Of a stretch of 64,000 bases of DNA, positions 27,814-37,311 are shown one piece after another. The stretch covers positions 2,139,501 to 2,203,500 of the forward strand of contig NZ_JBEWTB010000002.1 of assembly GCF_040549045.1 (NCBI RefSeq), given 5' to 3'. A program made the position numbers and the translations under genes. This DNA is from Endozoicomonas sp. NE40. Its GTDB lineage: Bacteria > Pseudomonadota > Gammaproteobacteria > Pseudomonadales > Endozoicomonadaceae. The notes below the pieces were generated by a model. It was not told the origin of the DNA. It did not search any database and worked only from the letters and a program-made list of their open reading frames with translations. Each line of letters opens with the position of its first letter. Positions within the stretch are counted from its first letter, which is position 1.

Positions 27814-28641
27814 ACGGTCATCGTCTTCTGAAAAACGGTGTCGGTTAAACCGCTGCACACCGCCAATCCAGGTCTGGTCCACATGAATCTGACCAAGACT
27901 GCTTTGATGGGTCAGGGGGTTATCAGACAGCACCAGAAAATCCGCCAGTTTACCCGCTTCTATAGAGCCGGTTTTCCTGTCCACATCCAGCTCTTTTGCA
28001 GCATCAATGGTAAAGCGTCTTAATAACAGCATGATTCTTTGTGACTGATCGTATTCATCAGGCGCGCTTTCAGATGGCGCAATTTCAGATGGAACGATCG
28101 AGTCGCTGATCGTTTTCAAAGGTTCTATAAGAGTGCTGGTGTACGATTTGCTGTTTTTCTGGATAAAGATCCGTTGGGGAATAACCCCAATTTGCGACAA
28201 GAGTTCCAGAGGCTTGTTTTCTACCTGACGGGGCAAAGCAGCCCGAACACTGGTAACACCACGAACAAGGTATTTCTCCACATTCAGGCTTAAAGCGCCT
28301 AACCCATCGGCAAAAGAGATGTTCATTTTGCTGCTGAAAAAGTGTCCGTGGGTATCGATAAAGCCGGGAATCAGCGCTTTTCCTTCCAGGTCAACGATAT
28401 GGGCATCGTCCGCCTGTTTCTTCAAGCTATCTTCAGTGCCGGTGGCCACAATTCGATCCCGTTCAACCAGAACCGCATCCGCAATCGTGTCATAGTCGTC
28501 CATGGTGAGTATCACACCATTCACAAACAACTGCTTACCAGCAGGTGCCGGATTAAGGTAAAACCAGAAATAGACAGAAGTCGCCAGTACAAACAGAAAG
28601 ACAGCCACCACGGACACAAGAAAATAGCGAAGAATCTTCAT
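27793..28641 (-). pseudogene. amidohydrolase-3 family gene with internal deletion
   Basis: 282 residues with an N-terminal membrane anchor (about 4-30). Residues 36-130 match the start of YtcJ-like metallo-amidohydrolases (VNGVILTMDD, ALIPGFIDTHGHFFSS with the HxH metal pair). From about 205 the sequence jumps to the family's C-terminus (FTIDAAKELDVDRKTGSIEAG, ADFLVLSDNPL, TWIGG). Normal members are about 550-600 residues. The whole middle of the barrel, with the remaining metal ligands, is missing, so catalysis is very unlikely. The frame is intact, so a stable truncated product is possible. The join region is Ser/Pro/Glu-rich. Confidence 0.75.
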
Positions 28642-28657
28642 AGTCAGTTAACCATTC

Positions 28658-29317
28658 TTATTCTTTCAGCAGCTTCACCACTGACTCGGTTAGAGAGCTG
28701 ATAACCTGCCAGTAGCGGGCATCCCTCATTGTTCTCCCAGAAGAGGCTTCGGCAGCAACCAGCTCTGCCAGAGGCATTAATGCCTGCTGCAACGCTTCCG
28801 GGCAGACCGCTTTCCGCTCCGGAGCCGTCATTTCAGGGTAGCATTCACGATAAAAACGACACCAGTCAAACTGTAACCCCGGGTCCGCCTTGCCACGAAA
28901 ACCGGCAATGTGCTCATGCCCCATGACCTGCTCAGGATCAGCCAGTGCCGGAAAAGACTGCTTAAGCACCTGCACCACCTGCTGTAGAGCCTCGTACTGG
29001 GCATCCGTGTAGGAAAACAGGTTGCCGTTCAGATTGACCAGTTCAATACCAATGGAGTGGTCATTAAACATCTCCCTGCCACTGTAACGGCTGACACCGG
29101 CATGCCAGGCTCGCCAGGCTTTACCCTCCAGACATTGTACCAGTTCATAAATTCCACCCTCGGTATCAATGATCAGATGTGCCGAGACTTCGTTGTCACC
29201 GTTCATAAAAAGATCCAGTGTTCCCTGCAAATCCACCGCCGTGTAATGCAGGATAAGGTGCTCAACAGCAATCTCTGTCTGGTCACAATTGGGGCTGGCA
29301 AGTCGATGGACGTTCAT
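28658..29317 (-). CDS. AmpD-like N-acetylmuramoyl-L-alanine amidase
   Basis: 219 residues from ATG 29317 (the open frame begins at 29368). Amidase_2 fold: zinc ligand histidine in LILHYTA, then AWHAG and IGIELVN, and GHEHIAGFRGKADPG carrying a histidine and aspartate ligand. It has no signal peptide, so it may recycle anhydromuropeptides in the cytoplasm as AmpD does. A helical C-terminal extension (about 160-219) is longer than in AmpD (about 185 residues). Separated by 17 bases from the amidohydrolase remnant downstream. Confidence 0.85.
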   Translation of the reverse strand: MNVHRLASPNCDQTEIAVEHLILHYTAVDLQGTLDLFMNGDNEVSAHLIIDTEGGIYELVQCLEGKAWRAWHAGVSRYSGREMFNDHSIGIELVNLNGNLFSYTDAQYEALQQVVQVLKQSFPALADPEQVMGHEHIAGFRGKADPGLQFDWCRFYRECYPEMTAPERKAVCPEALQQALMPLAELVAAEASSGRTMRDARYWQVISSLTESVVKLLKE

Positions 29318-29439
29318 AAGCAGTCTCTGGGGCTGATTTATTAAACCTGCCTGAAAATCACCAAACAATCTACTATCTGTCGCTTCTCCCCACTGAAGTC
29401 GTTACTATCCAGACCAGTCACTTACACAGGAGTCCCGCT

Positions 29440-29847
29440 ATGGCGAAAGGTTTGCAGAAACATCAGGAACGGGTCGATGCCCTGAATCGTCTTGGCAAAG
29501 ACCTTGCCCGGCGTGCCAGCTCTAAATGCGAACTGTGTGAAGCCGCAGGCGTGCCACTGAAAACCCGGGAAGTCGCCCCGGTACCGGCTGAACCCGACAT
29601 TGACCACTGCCTGATGGTGTGTGAAACCTGTCAGGATCAGCTTGATTACCTAAACAACAAACCCAAACGGGTTCAGGCTGATCACTGGCGCTGCCTGGGC
29701 AAAACAATATGGAGCACATTGCCTGCTGCCCAAGTCGTCTCCCTGCGGGTGTTACGCCAGCTGGAAAACGACTATCCATGGGTGGGTGAAATACTGGAAC
29801 ACGTTTATCTGGATGCCGAGGTGGAAGACTGGGCCAATAATCCCTGA
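29440..29847 (+). CDS. PhnA/YjdM-type zinc-ribbon protein
   Basis: 135 residues. A four-cysteine ribbon is visible: CELC, then CLMVCETC, separated by a loop with KTREVAPVP; this matches the N-terminal zinc ribbon of the PhnA (YjdM) family. The C-terminal half (ADHWRCLGKTIWST, LRQLENDYPWV) is helical. Despite the PhnA name, members are not shown to cleave phosphonates. Convergent, with two bases between its stop and the next gene's end. Confidence 0.72.
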   Translation: MAKGLQKHQERVDALNRLGKDLARRASSKCELCEAAGVPLKTREVAPVPAEPDIDHCLMVCETCQDQLDYLNNKPKRVQADHWRCLGKTIWSTLPAAQVVSLRVLRQLENDYPWVGEILEHVYLDAEVEDWANNP

Positions 29848-29848
29848 A

Positions 29849-30442
29849 TCAATCTTTGCGCCAGACCAGCAGCCGGTTATTGGCTGGCATGGCAACATCC
29901 TCCAGCAGCGACAGGCCATTTTCTCCGGCTTGTTGCTGGATGGCTTCAAAATCCCTGATCCCCCTGTGGGACGCTTTTTCCCTGAGGTAACAATCAAAAG
30001 CCGCATTGCTGTCGCTGGTAAACGCTCCCTGATAATTAAACGGCCCATACAACCCAAACACGCCACCACTCACTAACCGCTTACCGATGCCTGCAAACAT
30101 TTTTATCACCGCTGACCACGGCATAATATGAGCCGTATTGGCCGAGAATACATAATCAACCTGATCAACAGGCCATGCATTGCTGCTGACATCAAGCTCT
30201 ACAGGCGATTTGAGATTGGGTAAACAGGCTTCACCCAGCCATTGCCGGATGCCCGGATGGTTTTCAGGCAAGTCCGATGTCTGCCAGACAAGATGAGGCA
30301 GGTACCTGGCAAACCAGACAGCATGTTGCCCGGTGCCAGAACCAATTTCCAACACATTTCCTGCCTGAACAAAGTAGCGTGCGAGTACCTGTAGAACAGG
30401 CTCTTTATTATTTTCACAGGCCTGTGAAAAAGGTTTATTCAT
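29849..30442 (-). CDS. DUF938-family SAM-dependent methyltransferase
   Basis: 197 residues from ATG 30442 (AGAGAGG upstream; the open frame reaches 30499). SAM motif VLEIGSGTGQHAVWFA, then WQTSDLPENH, and the family signature AINTAHIMPW-type segment, here SANTAHIMPWS, followed by FGLYGPFNY. Substrate unknown; the DUF938 group is widespread in proteobacteria. Confidence 0.87.
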   Translation of the reverse strand: MNKPFSQACENNKEPVLQVLARYFVQAGNVLEIGSGTGQHAVWFARYLPHLVWQTSDLPENHPGIRQWLGEACLPNLKSPVELDVSSNAWPVDQVDYVFSANTAHIMPWSAVIKMFAGIGKRLVSGGVFGLYGPFNYQGAFTSDSNAAFDCYLREKASHRGIRDFEAIQQQAGENGLSLLEDVAMPANNRLLVWRKD

Positions 30443-30528
30443 TGAAGCCTCTCTGCCGATAGTTATAGCTGATAAGTACCTGACCCGATGAAATTTCATT
30501 TGCTGAACAGACTATATCGGAAAAAGCT

Positions 30529-33036
30529 ATGGATCCTGATCGTTATTTAGAGCAGGCAGATATGATGCTCTCTCTGCGACTGCCAAAGGGGGATGAAGTA
30601 GAGTCAATCCGGCCAGAAGAAAGTAAATTCAAAGGGTATTCTGTTCGGGCACATAATCCGGAAGAAGCAGGCCCCTTAGAAGGCAAGATAAAACCTGTCA
30701 ATGACAAACCATTGTTTGGTAACCCCATTCCTAACCGGGATGCAGTTCAGATGGAAGGAGTCATGCCGGGGTACTGGTTTGATAGTGTATATACAAAAGT
30801 GATAAATCTTGCATCCGAATATGACGATTTTCCCAGGGACACCTCAACGCTCCGGGAAGAAAAAATTGCTCTACTTTCCAGAATAGAAACTTCTGCCAGA
30901 AATTATCTTGCAAAATATCCTCTGCCAGAACCTCCCTCTGACCAGGAATTAAAGCGACATATAATGGTCAACCAGATACTAAACAGCATCGCACAGGAAA
31001 GAAGGCTGTTGTTTGGTATAACCAGAGAGTATGGCAAAATCTACCTGCCAGAAGATGAACAGGATGCCCGGGAGAACTTTGCAAGAGGCAACTCCGCTTC
31101 TATCGCCAAAGTAACTTATAAAGCAGAAAATCCAGGGGAAAAACCCTTCGTTGCCGTTTTCAAAGCCTCAACACCCGACCAGACGATTAATGCTGAAGCC
31201 GCCAAAGCATTTGGTATTTCTGATAACTCAGAAAATAGCAACAATTCAGAGACAGCCAAACTAAGCCACCGGTCTGTCTATTTTTATGAGCTGGACCTGC
31301 TCATGGGAGAGGAGCTAACACCGCCCACATTTTATGCCATCCATAATGGTCAGCCCGGCTCATGCCAGCAATTTGTAGAAGGTCTGCATGTCTCAGAAAG
31401 AGGTGACGTCGAAGATCGCTACTTTGCCGAAAATGCGGAAATTGTACCTGGCATTGTACGTGGTGAATATATTGATCAAGGCAGAAGCTTCAGGCTCTTG
31501 AACAACTCACCCGATCTGGAGGCGCAGCTTGGCAGAATGTCAGACGACGATCTGATAGCACTCTATCACAGCAGAGATCTGGTGCTGACCAGAGAGCAGG
31601 TTGTTGACATTCCCCCCATAAACCTGAGTCACCCGAAAACACAGAAAGCACTGGCTGACGCTCAGCTTCTTGACCATCTTGCGGGCAGTGTTGACCGTAA
31701 TCTCAGTAATATTTTCTTTGTCCCCAAAACCGGTGAAGATGAAGACGGAGATGCCTGGTACGGAATACAGCTAATCGATAATGATCTCTGTGCTGCAGCG
31801 GGCAACGTGCATGACAACGACAAAGCCCACTCATTAGCCAGCCCTTTTCGTATTAATATGGCAGGCCGGGTACCCAACTTTATCGATTACTCAACCGCTG
31901 AAAGATTACAGGCAATGAGCTTTGAGGAAGTCTATGAGTTACAGGTGTTACATCAGGTATCTAATTTTCCAGAGCTGGCTTCTCAACGAGAACGGCTGGG
32001 AAATTGCATAGATACGATCAACCGCGCCCTGCGCGCCTTTCCTGATAAAGTCGAGGTCACTTATAAATCGACTGAGGAGGTAGCCAAGCGGGATAAAGTC
32101 ACCGGCAGAGAGATCCCCGGACAGTTTGAAACCAGAGTCGTTGAATCGGTCGACGAGATCACCCTTGTTGACGAGTGGGATGACGAGACTTACCAGCAGA
32201 TGCTCGTAAACAGGGATACGTATCTTTTCAGGGCAAACGACTGCCGGATCTCCGAGCTGGGTGCGATGATGGACAGCAATCCCGAAAAGGCAGCAGAAAT
32301 CTGGGTAACACAGTTCCACCTTATGGGAGCCGGGCCAATGGCAGAGGCTTACGGTAAAGACCGTAATGCTATCCCAAAATTGAGTGCTTTTCTGAATCAT
32401 TACCGTAAAAGGGTTGTTCTTGAGGGCGATGCAGACACCAGGCGAGCCTGTGACTTTGTTCATACCCTGGTCAAAGCCCCCAAACAAAATCTGACGCCGG
32501 ATGAACAGCAGGAAAAATCAGACCTGCTGCTACCCATGATGCTGGGCGATAAAGCCACCGGCAAAGACATTGGCAGAGCCCTGAACTTCTGTCAGAACAG
32601 TCAACTGCTCAGGGCCAGTACGGTGATGGCCCTGCTTCCACAAGCTACTAAAATGACAGCAGACATTCCCGCCGACCAATGGGAACCACCAGAGTACTTT
32701 AAGACCAACTTCAAGTTTATGATTAAAGATGGAGGCTTCCCTCCAGTACCGGACAGAATAGCCGTGTCCCAGTGTGTTGAAGGCGCACATCCTCAACGCG
32801 AGTCCATAGACATGCTGCGCTTTTGCAGTTTACTGACCTACTGCACCGTTCCCAAGTACATACAAATAAACAAAAAACTGGATACTGCGACCTGTCATGA
32901 GTACAGCCATGCCATGAAATACCTTACCCCGGAGGCTCTGGAGAAAATACGCGGTACTGAAGCAAGAAATCGTAAAGCTTTGATAAAGAGAAACCTGTTT
33001 TCCAGTTGTGGACGGCTTAGACCAGAAAAACATTGA
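30529..33036 (+). CDS. large protein with an atypical kinase-like domain
   Basis: 835 residues, no signal peptide or membrane helix. Not a family I can name. Residues about 185-425 carry, in order and at kinase-like spacing, a small-residue loop (ARGNSASIAKVTYK), a strand lysine K212 in VAVFKAS, an acidic residue E223 in NAEAAKAF, D389...N394 in GSVDRNLSN (D-x4-N as in the catalytic loop), and D417/D419 in LIDNDLC (DFG-like metal site). This is the layout of PI3/4-kinase- and HipA-like atypical kinases. The N-terminal 180 and C-terminal 400 residues are of unknown type and helical. A secreted effector role is possible but only inferred. Monocistronic. Confidence 0.7.
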   Translation: MDPDRYLEQADMMLSLRLPKGDEVESIRPEESKFKGYSVRAHNPEEAGPLEGKIKPVNDKPLFGNPIPNRDAVQMEGVMPGYWFDSVYTKVINLASEYDDFPRDTSTLREEKIALLSRIETSARNYLAKYPLPEPPSDQELKRHIMVNQILNSIAQERRLLFGITREYGKIYLPEDEQDARENFARGNSASIAKVTYKAENPGEKPFVAVFKASTPDQTINAEAAKAFGISDNSENSNNSETAKLSHRSVYFYELDLLMGEELTPPTFYAIHNGQPGSCQQFVEGLHVSERGDVEDRYFAENAEIVPGIVRGEYIDQGRSFRLLNNSPDLEAQLGRMSDDDLIALYHSRDLVLTREQVVDIPPINLSHPKTQKALADAQLLDHLAGSVDRNLSNIFFVPKTGEDEDGDAWYGIQLIDNDLCAAAGNVHDNDKAHSLASPFRINMAGRVPNFIDYSTAERLQAMSFEEVYELQVLHQVSNFPELASQRERLGNCIDTINRALRAFPDKVEVTYKSTEEVAKRDKVTGREIPGQFETRVVESVDEITLVDEWDDETYQQMLVNRDTYLFRANDCRISELGAMMDSNPEKAAEIWVTQFHLMGAGPMAEAYGKDRNAIPKLSAFLNHYRKRVVLEGDADTRRACDFVHTLVKAPKQNLTPDEQQEKSDLLLPMMLGDKATGKDIGRALNFCQNSQLLRASTVMALLPQATKMTADIPADQWEPPEYFKTNFKFMIKDGGFPPVPDRIAVSQCVEGAHPQRESIDMLRFCSLLTYCTVPKYIQINKKLDTATCHEYSHAMKYLTPEALEKIRGTEARNRKALIKRNLFSSCGRLRPEKH

Positions 33037-33105
33037 AGCAGTTACACTGTTACTGTATCACCACTTTGGAGTGATTGAGCCTTTAAACCGTTAAAACATG
33101 AGGGT

Positions 33106-33435
33106 TCATTGCGAGTCAGTATTACTTTGACGGCTCAGGTAAGAAGAAAGGGCTTCCTGACGTTTTTGACCGGCCAGGACCTGCTTTTTAATCTGGCTTA
33201 TCTCCTGCTCACAAGTATCAATCATTTCCTGATACAGCCACTCAAGATCATCTAATAACCGCTGTGCGTTTTCAGTCAGGACAGCCTTGTCTTTTGTCAT
33301 ATCCTGAATGATATTTCTGACCTCTGGCTCCAGATCGGCTAGCCATGCCCAGTCCCTGTTCCGGTGCGCCTCAGACAGATCCAGATAGCCCTGTTTCAGC
33401 TTTTTCTCGATACTCAGTGACAGCGATTGACTCAT
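33106..33435 (-). CDS. FliT-like flagellar chaperone
   Basis: 109 residues, all helical. The segment AHRNRDWAWLADLEPEVRNII is the pattern of FliT-type export chaperones (gene-product helices with a DW..L..LE core), followed by LDDLEWLYQEM. FliT binds the filament cap protein FliD and, in enterics, FlhDC. There is no fliD or fliS beside it. Divergent from the fliO-like gene, 166 bases away, which strengthens the flagellar reading. Confidence 0.55.
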   Translation of the reverse strand: MSQSLSLSIEKKLKQGYLDLSEAHRNRDWAWLADLEPEVRNIIQDMTKDKAVLTENAQRLLDDLEWLYQEMIDTCEQEISQIKKQVLAGQKRQEALSSYLSRQSNTDSQ

Positions 33436-33601
33436 TTTTTTAATCCTTCAGAAGCAAGCCGCTTATTCACTGTTATCGTTTGGCTGTTGATATTGTTTAA
33501 GCTGGTCAGCCAAAGACACATAAAATGAGGCTGCTTGTTATTACCTGATGGTCGTTTTATAGTCGAAGAACAGCCACGGCCGGCGACCACGGAACAAATA
33601 A

Positions 33602-34024
33602 ATGGCTATCCGGTATTACAGTTTACTGACCTGTCTGTTTGCAGCTCGTGTGTTTGCAGAAGAAGAAAAGCCCGGGATTGAAGACCTTAGCCTGATGCAG
33701 GTGGTCATGCCCCTGCTTCTGGTGATCATACTGATTTTTGTTCTGGCCTGGCTGGTTAAGAAAATAAACCCCGGCTCACCAACCCTTGGACAGGGCATTA
33801 CCGTTATAGCCAGCGCACCACTCTCAAGCCATGCCAGAGTCTGCCTGATCCGTGTCGGCGACAAGGATATTCTTGTTGGGGTCACCAGTCACCAGGTCAC
33901 ACCTGTGTATACTTTTGAAGAATCGCCTGTCCCAACCGCACACACTGAAAACCCGCAGGATTTTGCCCATCACTTTAAACGCATGCTGAAGGGTAATCGC
34001 AAAGAGGAAAAAGGTGAGTCTTAA
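33602..34024 (+). CDS. fliO: FliO-like flagellar export component
   Basis: 140 residues. A signal-like N-terminus (to AARVFAEE) is followed by one membrane helix (about 32-51, VVMPLLLVIILIFVLAWLV) and a cytoplasmic domain. That domain has the FliO hallmarks SSHARVCLIRVGDKDILVGVT and VTPVYTF. FliO helps assemble FliP in the flagellar type III export gate. It normally lies in fliMNOPQR; here no such genes are near, and only a FliT-like gene accompanies it. Shortish but full for FliO. Confidence 0.8.
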   Translation: MAIRYYSLLTCLFAARVFAEEEKPGIEDLSLMQVVMPLLLVIILIFVLAWLVKKINPGSPTLGQGITVIASAPLSSHARVCLIRVGDKDILVGVTSHQVTPVYTFEESPVPTAHTENPQDFAHHFKRMLKGNRKEEKGES

Positions 34025-34149
34025 AAGGCGGCAGAACGGAGAAGAAACAGTGAGCCTCAGGTCAGAACATATCGGTGGATAACCGTGTGATAAGTACAAA
34101 CAGCATGACAGCAGCTTTTTAACAACTCTTCATCAGGTTATCCAACGAG

Positions 34150-34158
34150 TTATCCACA
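34150..34158. promoter_or_regulatory. perfect DnaA box TTATCCACA
   Basis: Matches the TTATNCACA consensus exactly. Near-matches lie at 34074-34082 and 34138-34146. It stands in the 170-base gap between fliO and the 34195-34539 gene. Confidence 0.5.
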
Positions 34159-34194
34159 ACTCCACCCCGGATATTATTCCGAATTCCCCCCGAA

Positions 34195-34539
34195 TTATTG
34201 CTCCATCATTTTGCCAACCAGCACGATCATCGTCATCTCAGTCATGCAGATTTTCTGCAACTCCTGCTGGGTCTCTTCCGTCATCTCAGACAGCTTCCGG
34301 CTCTGTTCTCCCTGATCATGCCATTTACCCTGTTCCATATCATCGGGGTAACTGTCCAGCAGCCTCTGGTGCAGACCATCCTGTTTGTCACACAGAACGC
34401 TCAGCATCACAACCAGAATCGGAGGCACCTCGCCAGACAGGGTTCTGAGGTTTATATAGGTCCAGTACAACCGGGCAATTCTTCGAGTGCTGTCACGCAG
34501 GCAGAGTAAACACAGATAGGCTTCTTCGCGGTGGCTCAT
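34195..34539 (-). CDS. hypothetical helical protein
   Basis: 114 residues. Starts MSHREEAYLCLLCLRDSTRR; mostly helical, Met- and Glu-rich at the C-terminus (EMTEETQQELQKICMTEM). No signal peptide; family not recognised. The opposite strand is also open over most of this stretch, but the minus frame has the better start and composition. It lies between two groups of DnaA boxes. Confidence 0.5.
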   Translation of the reverse strand: MSHREEAYLCLLCLRDSTRRIARLYWTYINLRTLSGEVPPILVVMLSVLCDKQDGLHQRLLDSYPDDMEQGKWHDQGEQSRKLSEMTEETQQELQKICMTEMTMIVLVGKMMEQ

Positions 34540-34821
34540 GCGGTTGTCCTTTTATTTGGCAAACAACTATTTGGCAAAGAACCCGAAGCATTGACACCAT
34601 CAACACCCGGGCGGCTTTTTTGTCCATGGCCCAGAGAATGACCTGACCAGAAATATCAGCCAGATCATTCCACTCTAACACGACATTTCAAAACATTAAC
34701 AACACTGCTCAGAAAAACTTATCCACTTATTCACAAATTAACTGATCAAGCCTCTGAATGACCTGTGGATAACGTTCAGAACAACGCTTTCCAGAGCCTT
34801 CGCCTTACAGCTGATCAAAAT
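34540..34821. promoter_or_regulatory. intergenic region with DnaA boxes
   Basis: 282 bases without a convincing gene. TTATTCACA (34727-34735) and TGTGGATAA (34764-34772) are exact DnaA boxes; TTATCCACT (34719-34727) is one off and overlaps the first. A 15-base near-repeat (TATTTGGCAAAcAAC / TATTTGGCAAAgAAC) lies at about 34553-34582. AT-rich around 34685-34740. Upstream region of the 34195 gene and downstream of the ABC permease. Confidence 0.4.
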
Positions 34822-37311
34822 TTAAACAGTTTGCAATACCCCCATTGGAGACTGCCGGACAACCCGTCGAACCCCCAGCCAACCCGACAACCCAATCAGG
34901 CATCCCCCTGCCAAAGGCAGTGCCATCCACAGCCACACAGCTGGCTGCCACTTCATCCAGAACACATAGTTGTGAAGCCACCAGTTACAAAGCTCAGTTC
35001 CAACCGCTGCAATTAAGCCTGACAAAATGCCCAGTACCACAAACTCACCCACCTGTAGTCGCAACAGCTGTTGCCGGGTACCTCCAAGAGAACGAATCAG
35101 GGCGCCTTCACGCAGGCGTGCGTCAAGACTGGACTCAATAGCCGACGCCATCATCAGCAATCCGGCCAGAAACAGCGCGACCAGCATGCCTTCAACGGCC
35201 AGTGTGGATCGCTTCACCATACTCTGAACCTGACTGATAATGGCATCCAGGTCGAGCAATGTAACCGTTGGAAAAGCCTGCACAAATTCATTCAACAACA
35301 ACCGCCTGTCCGGCGGCAGATAAAAGCTGCTCAGCCAGCTGGCTGGCATATCCCCCAGCGTCCGCTCCGGAAACATCATATAAAAGTTGGGGCGGAAGGA
35401 TTCCCAGTCAGCCCTGCGCAGACTGGTTATCGTTGCCGTCACCTCACGACCGGAAATGGAAAACGTCAGCCGATCCCCCAGCGCGACACCAAGGTGTTCA
35501 ACAATGCTCATTTCCACCGACAGCTCCGAGCCTTTGCCTTCCTGCCACCACTGGCCTTCTACCAGGCGGTTGCCTTCCGGGAATTCATTTAACCAGGTCA
35601 GGCTTAGCTCACGGTTTAACGAGTTATGGTTTCGCTGCTCTTCAGACACAGCCTCTTTTGCAGGCACTCCGTTAATGTGTGTCAGCCGCCCCCGGACAAT
35701 CGGATATATTGTGCTGCGACCAATCTGTCGTTCTTCCAGAAAACGACGAAAGCTGTCTATTTCAGAAGGCTGTACATTCAGGGCAAAATAGTTAGGCGTT
35801 CCCTCAGGCAACTGCTGCTGCCAGCGCTCCAGCAAAACAGTACGCAGCAGAAGCACAATGGCCATCGACATAAAGATCAGGGAAAATGCCAGCATCTGAG
35901 CCGTAGTCTGACCACGTTCCTGAGATAAACGCTTCAAGCCCAGTCGCCACTGCAGCGGCAGGGAGTGACGGAGCAACCGTTTGTGCATTAAACCCAGCAC
36001 CACTTTTATACAGAGGGAAATCAGCGCCAGTATCAAAGCGCCTGCCAGTGTTATACCTACCGTCATCATGAATTGACCGGTGTGATACCACAGCAGCGTG
36101 ATCATTGCGCCAAGAGACAACCCATAAACCAGCCAGGCTCCGGGCGGTTCCGGCGTCAGGTCACGACGAAGTACACGTAACGGGGTGACCTCCTGTAACC
36201 GAAGCAAGGGAGCAAACCCAAAACCAATCAACGTAATCACGCCTGTAGCCCCGCCCACCAGCATCGGCATAAAACCAGCCTCAGGCAGCCAGCCAGGCAG
36301 AACACCTTTCAGCAGCTGCAGCACGCCAGCCTGCAGGAGCCAGCCCAGAAAAACCCCGGGAACGCCCACCAGCACCGCGACCAGCAGCAACTCTCCAATC
36401 AGGATTTTCATTACCAGCTGTTGTGTCGCGCCAACACAGCGCATCACCGCAATGGCATCAAAGCGTCGTTCAGCAAAACGACGGCTGGACATGGCAACGG
36501 CAACACCTGCCAGCAAAATAGCAGCAAGGCTGCCCAGCCCTAAAAACTGTCTCAGTCGTACGACAGAGTTTCTTAAATCCTGTCGATTGTCTTCAGCCAG
36601 GGACAAACGTTCGCTGTTGTTGAGCAGAGGCTTCACCTGGCTCTGGAACGCTTTTAAATCCCGGCTTTCGCCCGCAATCAGCGTTTTCCAGCTGACACGG
36701 CTACCAGGTTGAATCACATTGGTAGCAGGCACATCAGCAAGGTTGAACATCATCCGGGGGGCGAGGCTGTAAAAGCTGCCTCCCCGATCCGTTTCCAGGG
36801 TAATGACCCGGGTGATGACCAGGCTGGTTTCACCCACTTCCAGCGAATCCCCGATCTTAACGCCCAGCAAAGAGAACAATCTTGGTTCCAGCCACGCCTC
36901 ACCCGGTGCTGGTACCTCTGCTGCGATCCGGTCTTCCGCAAAAGGCTGGCTGGCAATACGAACATGCCCACGCAGTGGATAATTGTCAGGGACAGCCTTG
37001 GCAGCCACCATCTGCATTTCATCACCTGCCAGAACAACAGTGGGGAACTCTAATAGCTGAGCCTGTTCCAGAGGTTGGGCATCCAATACGGTCTGCACTT
37101 TAGCGGACAAAGGGCTGGAGCTGCGAATCATCATGTCAGCCCCCATGACTTCAGCCACCTGTCGCCCCAGTGCCAGCTGCAGACGTTCACTGAAAATAGC
37201 AATGGCTGTACTGACGCTGACGGCCATCAGCAGTGATAAAACCAGCAACCAGAGTTCACCTGAACGCCAGTCTCGCATCAGGAACCGAAGAGACAACCGG
37301 GTAGCGTTCAT
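34822..37311 (-). CDS. ybbP: FtsX-like ABC transporter permease (YbbP type)
   Basis: 829 residues with an N-terminal membrane helix (about 20-38), a large periplasmic domain, clusters of helices around 255-410 and 440-490, and three C-terminal helices (about 700-810). Layout and the FAERRFDAIAVMRCVGAT segment match the MacB/FtsX superfamily, YbbP subgroup. Together with the ATPase it forms a mechanotransmission-type complex rather than a classic importer. Its start overlaps the ATPase stop (ATGA). In E. coli the same pair lies next to tesA. Confidence 0.9.
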   Translation of the reverse strand: MNATRLSLRFLMRDWRSGELWLLVLSLLMAVSVSTAIAIFSERLQLALGRQVAEVMGADMMIRSSSPLSAKVQTVLDAQPLEQAQLLEFPTVVLAGDEMQMVAAKAVPDNYPLRGHVRIASQPFAEDRIAAEVPAPGEAWLEPRLFSLLGVKIGDSLEVGETSLVITRVITLETDRGGSFYSLAPRMMFNLADVPATNVIQPGSRVSWKTLIAGESRDLKAFQSQVKPLLNNSERLSLAEDNRQDLRNSVVRLRQFLGLGSLAAILLAGVAVAMSSRRFAERRFDAIAVMRCVGATQQLVMKILIGELLLVAVLVGVPGVFLGWLLQAGVLQLLKGVLPGWLPEAGFMPMLVGGATGVITLIGFGFAPLLRLQEVTPLRVLRRDLTPEPPGAWLVYGLSLGAMITLLWYHTGQFMMTVGITLAGALILALISLCIKVVLGLMHKRLLRHSLPLQWRLGLKRLSQERGQTTAQMLAFSLIFMSMAIVLLLRTVLLERWQQQLPEGTPNYFALNVQPSEIDSFRRFLEERQIGRSTIYPIVRGRLTHINGVPAKEAVSEEQRNHNSLNRELSLTWLNEFPEGNRLVEGQWWQEGKGSELSVEMSIVEHLGVALGDRLTFSISGREVTATITSLRRADWESFRPNFYMMFPERTLGDMPASWLSSFYLPPDRRLLLNEFVQAFPTVTLLDLDAIISQVQSMVKRSTLAVEGMLVALFLAGLLMMASAIESSLDARLREGALIRSLGGTRQQLLRLQVGEFVVLGILSGLIAAVGTELCNWWLHNYVFWMKWQPAVWLWMALPLAGGCLIGLSGWLGVRRVVRQSPMGVLQTV

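Noticed and set aside
34198..34509. Plus-strand open frame opposite the 34195-34539 gene
   Set aside because: His/Gln-rich composition typical of antisense shadows; the minus frame has a more natural protein composition. Neither is certain.
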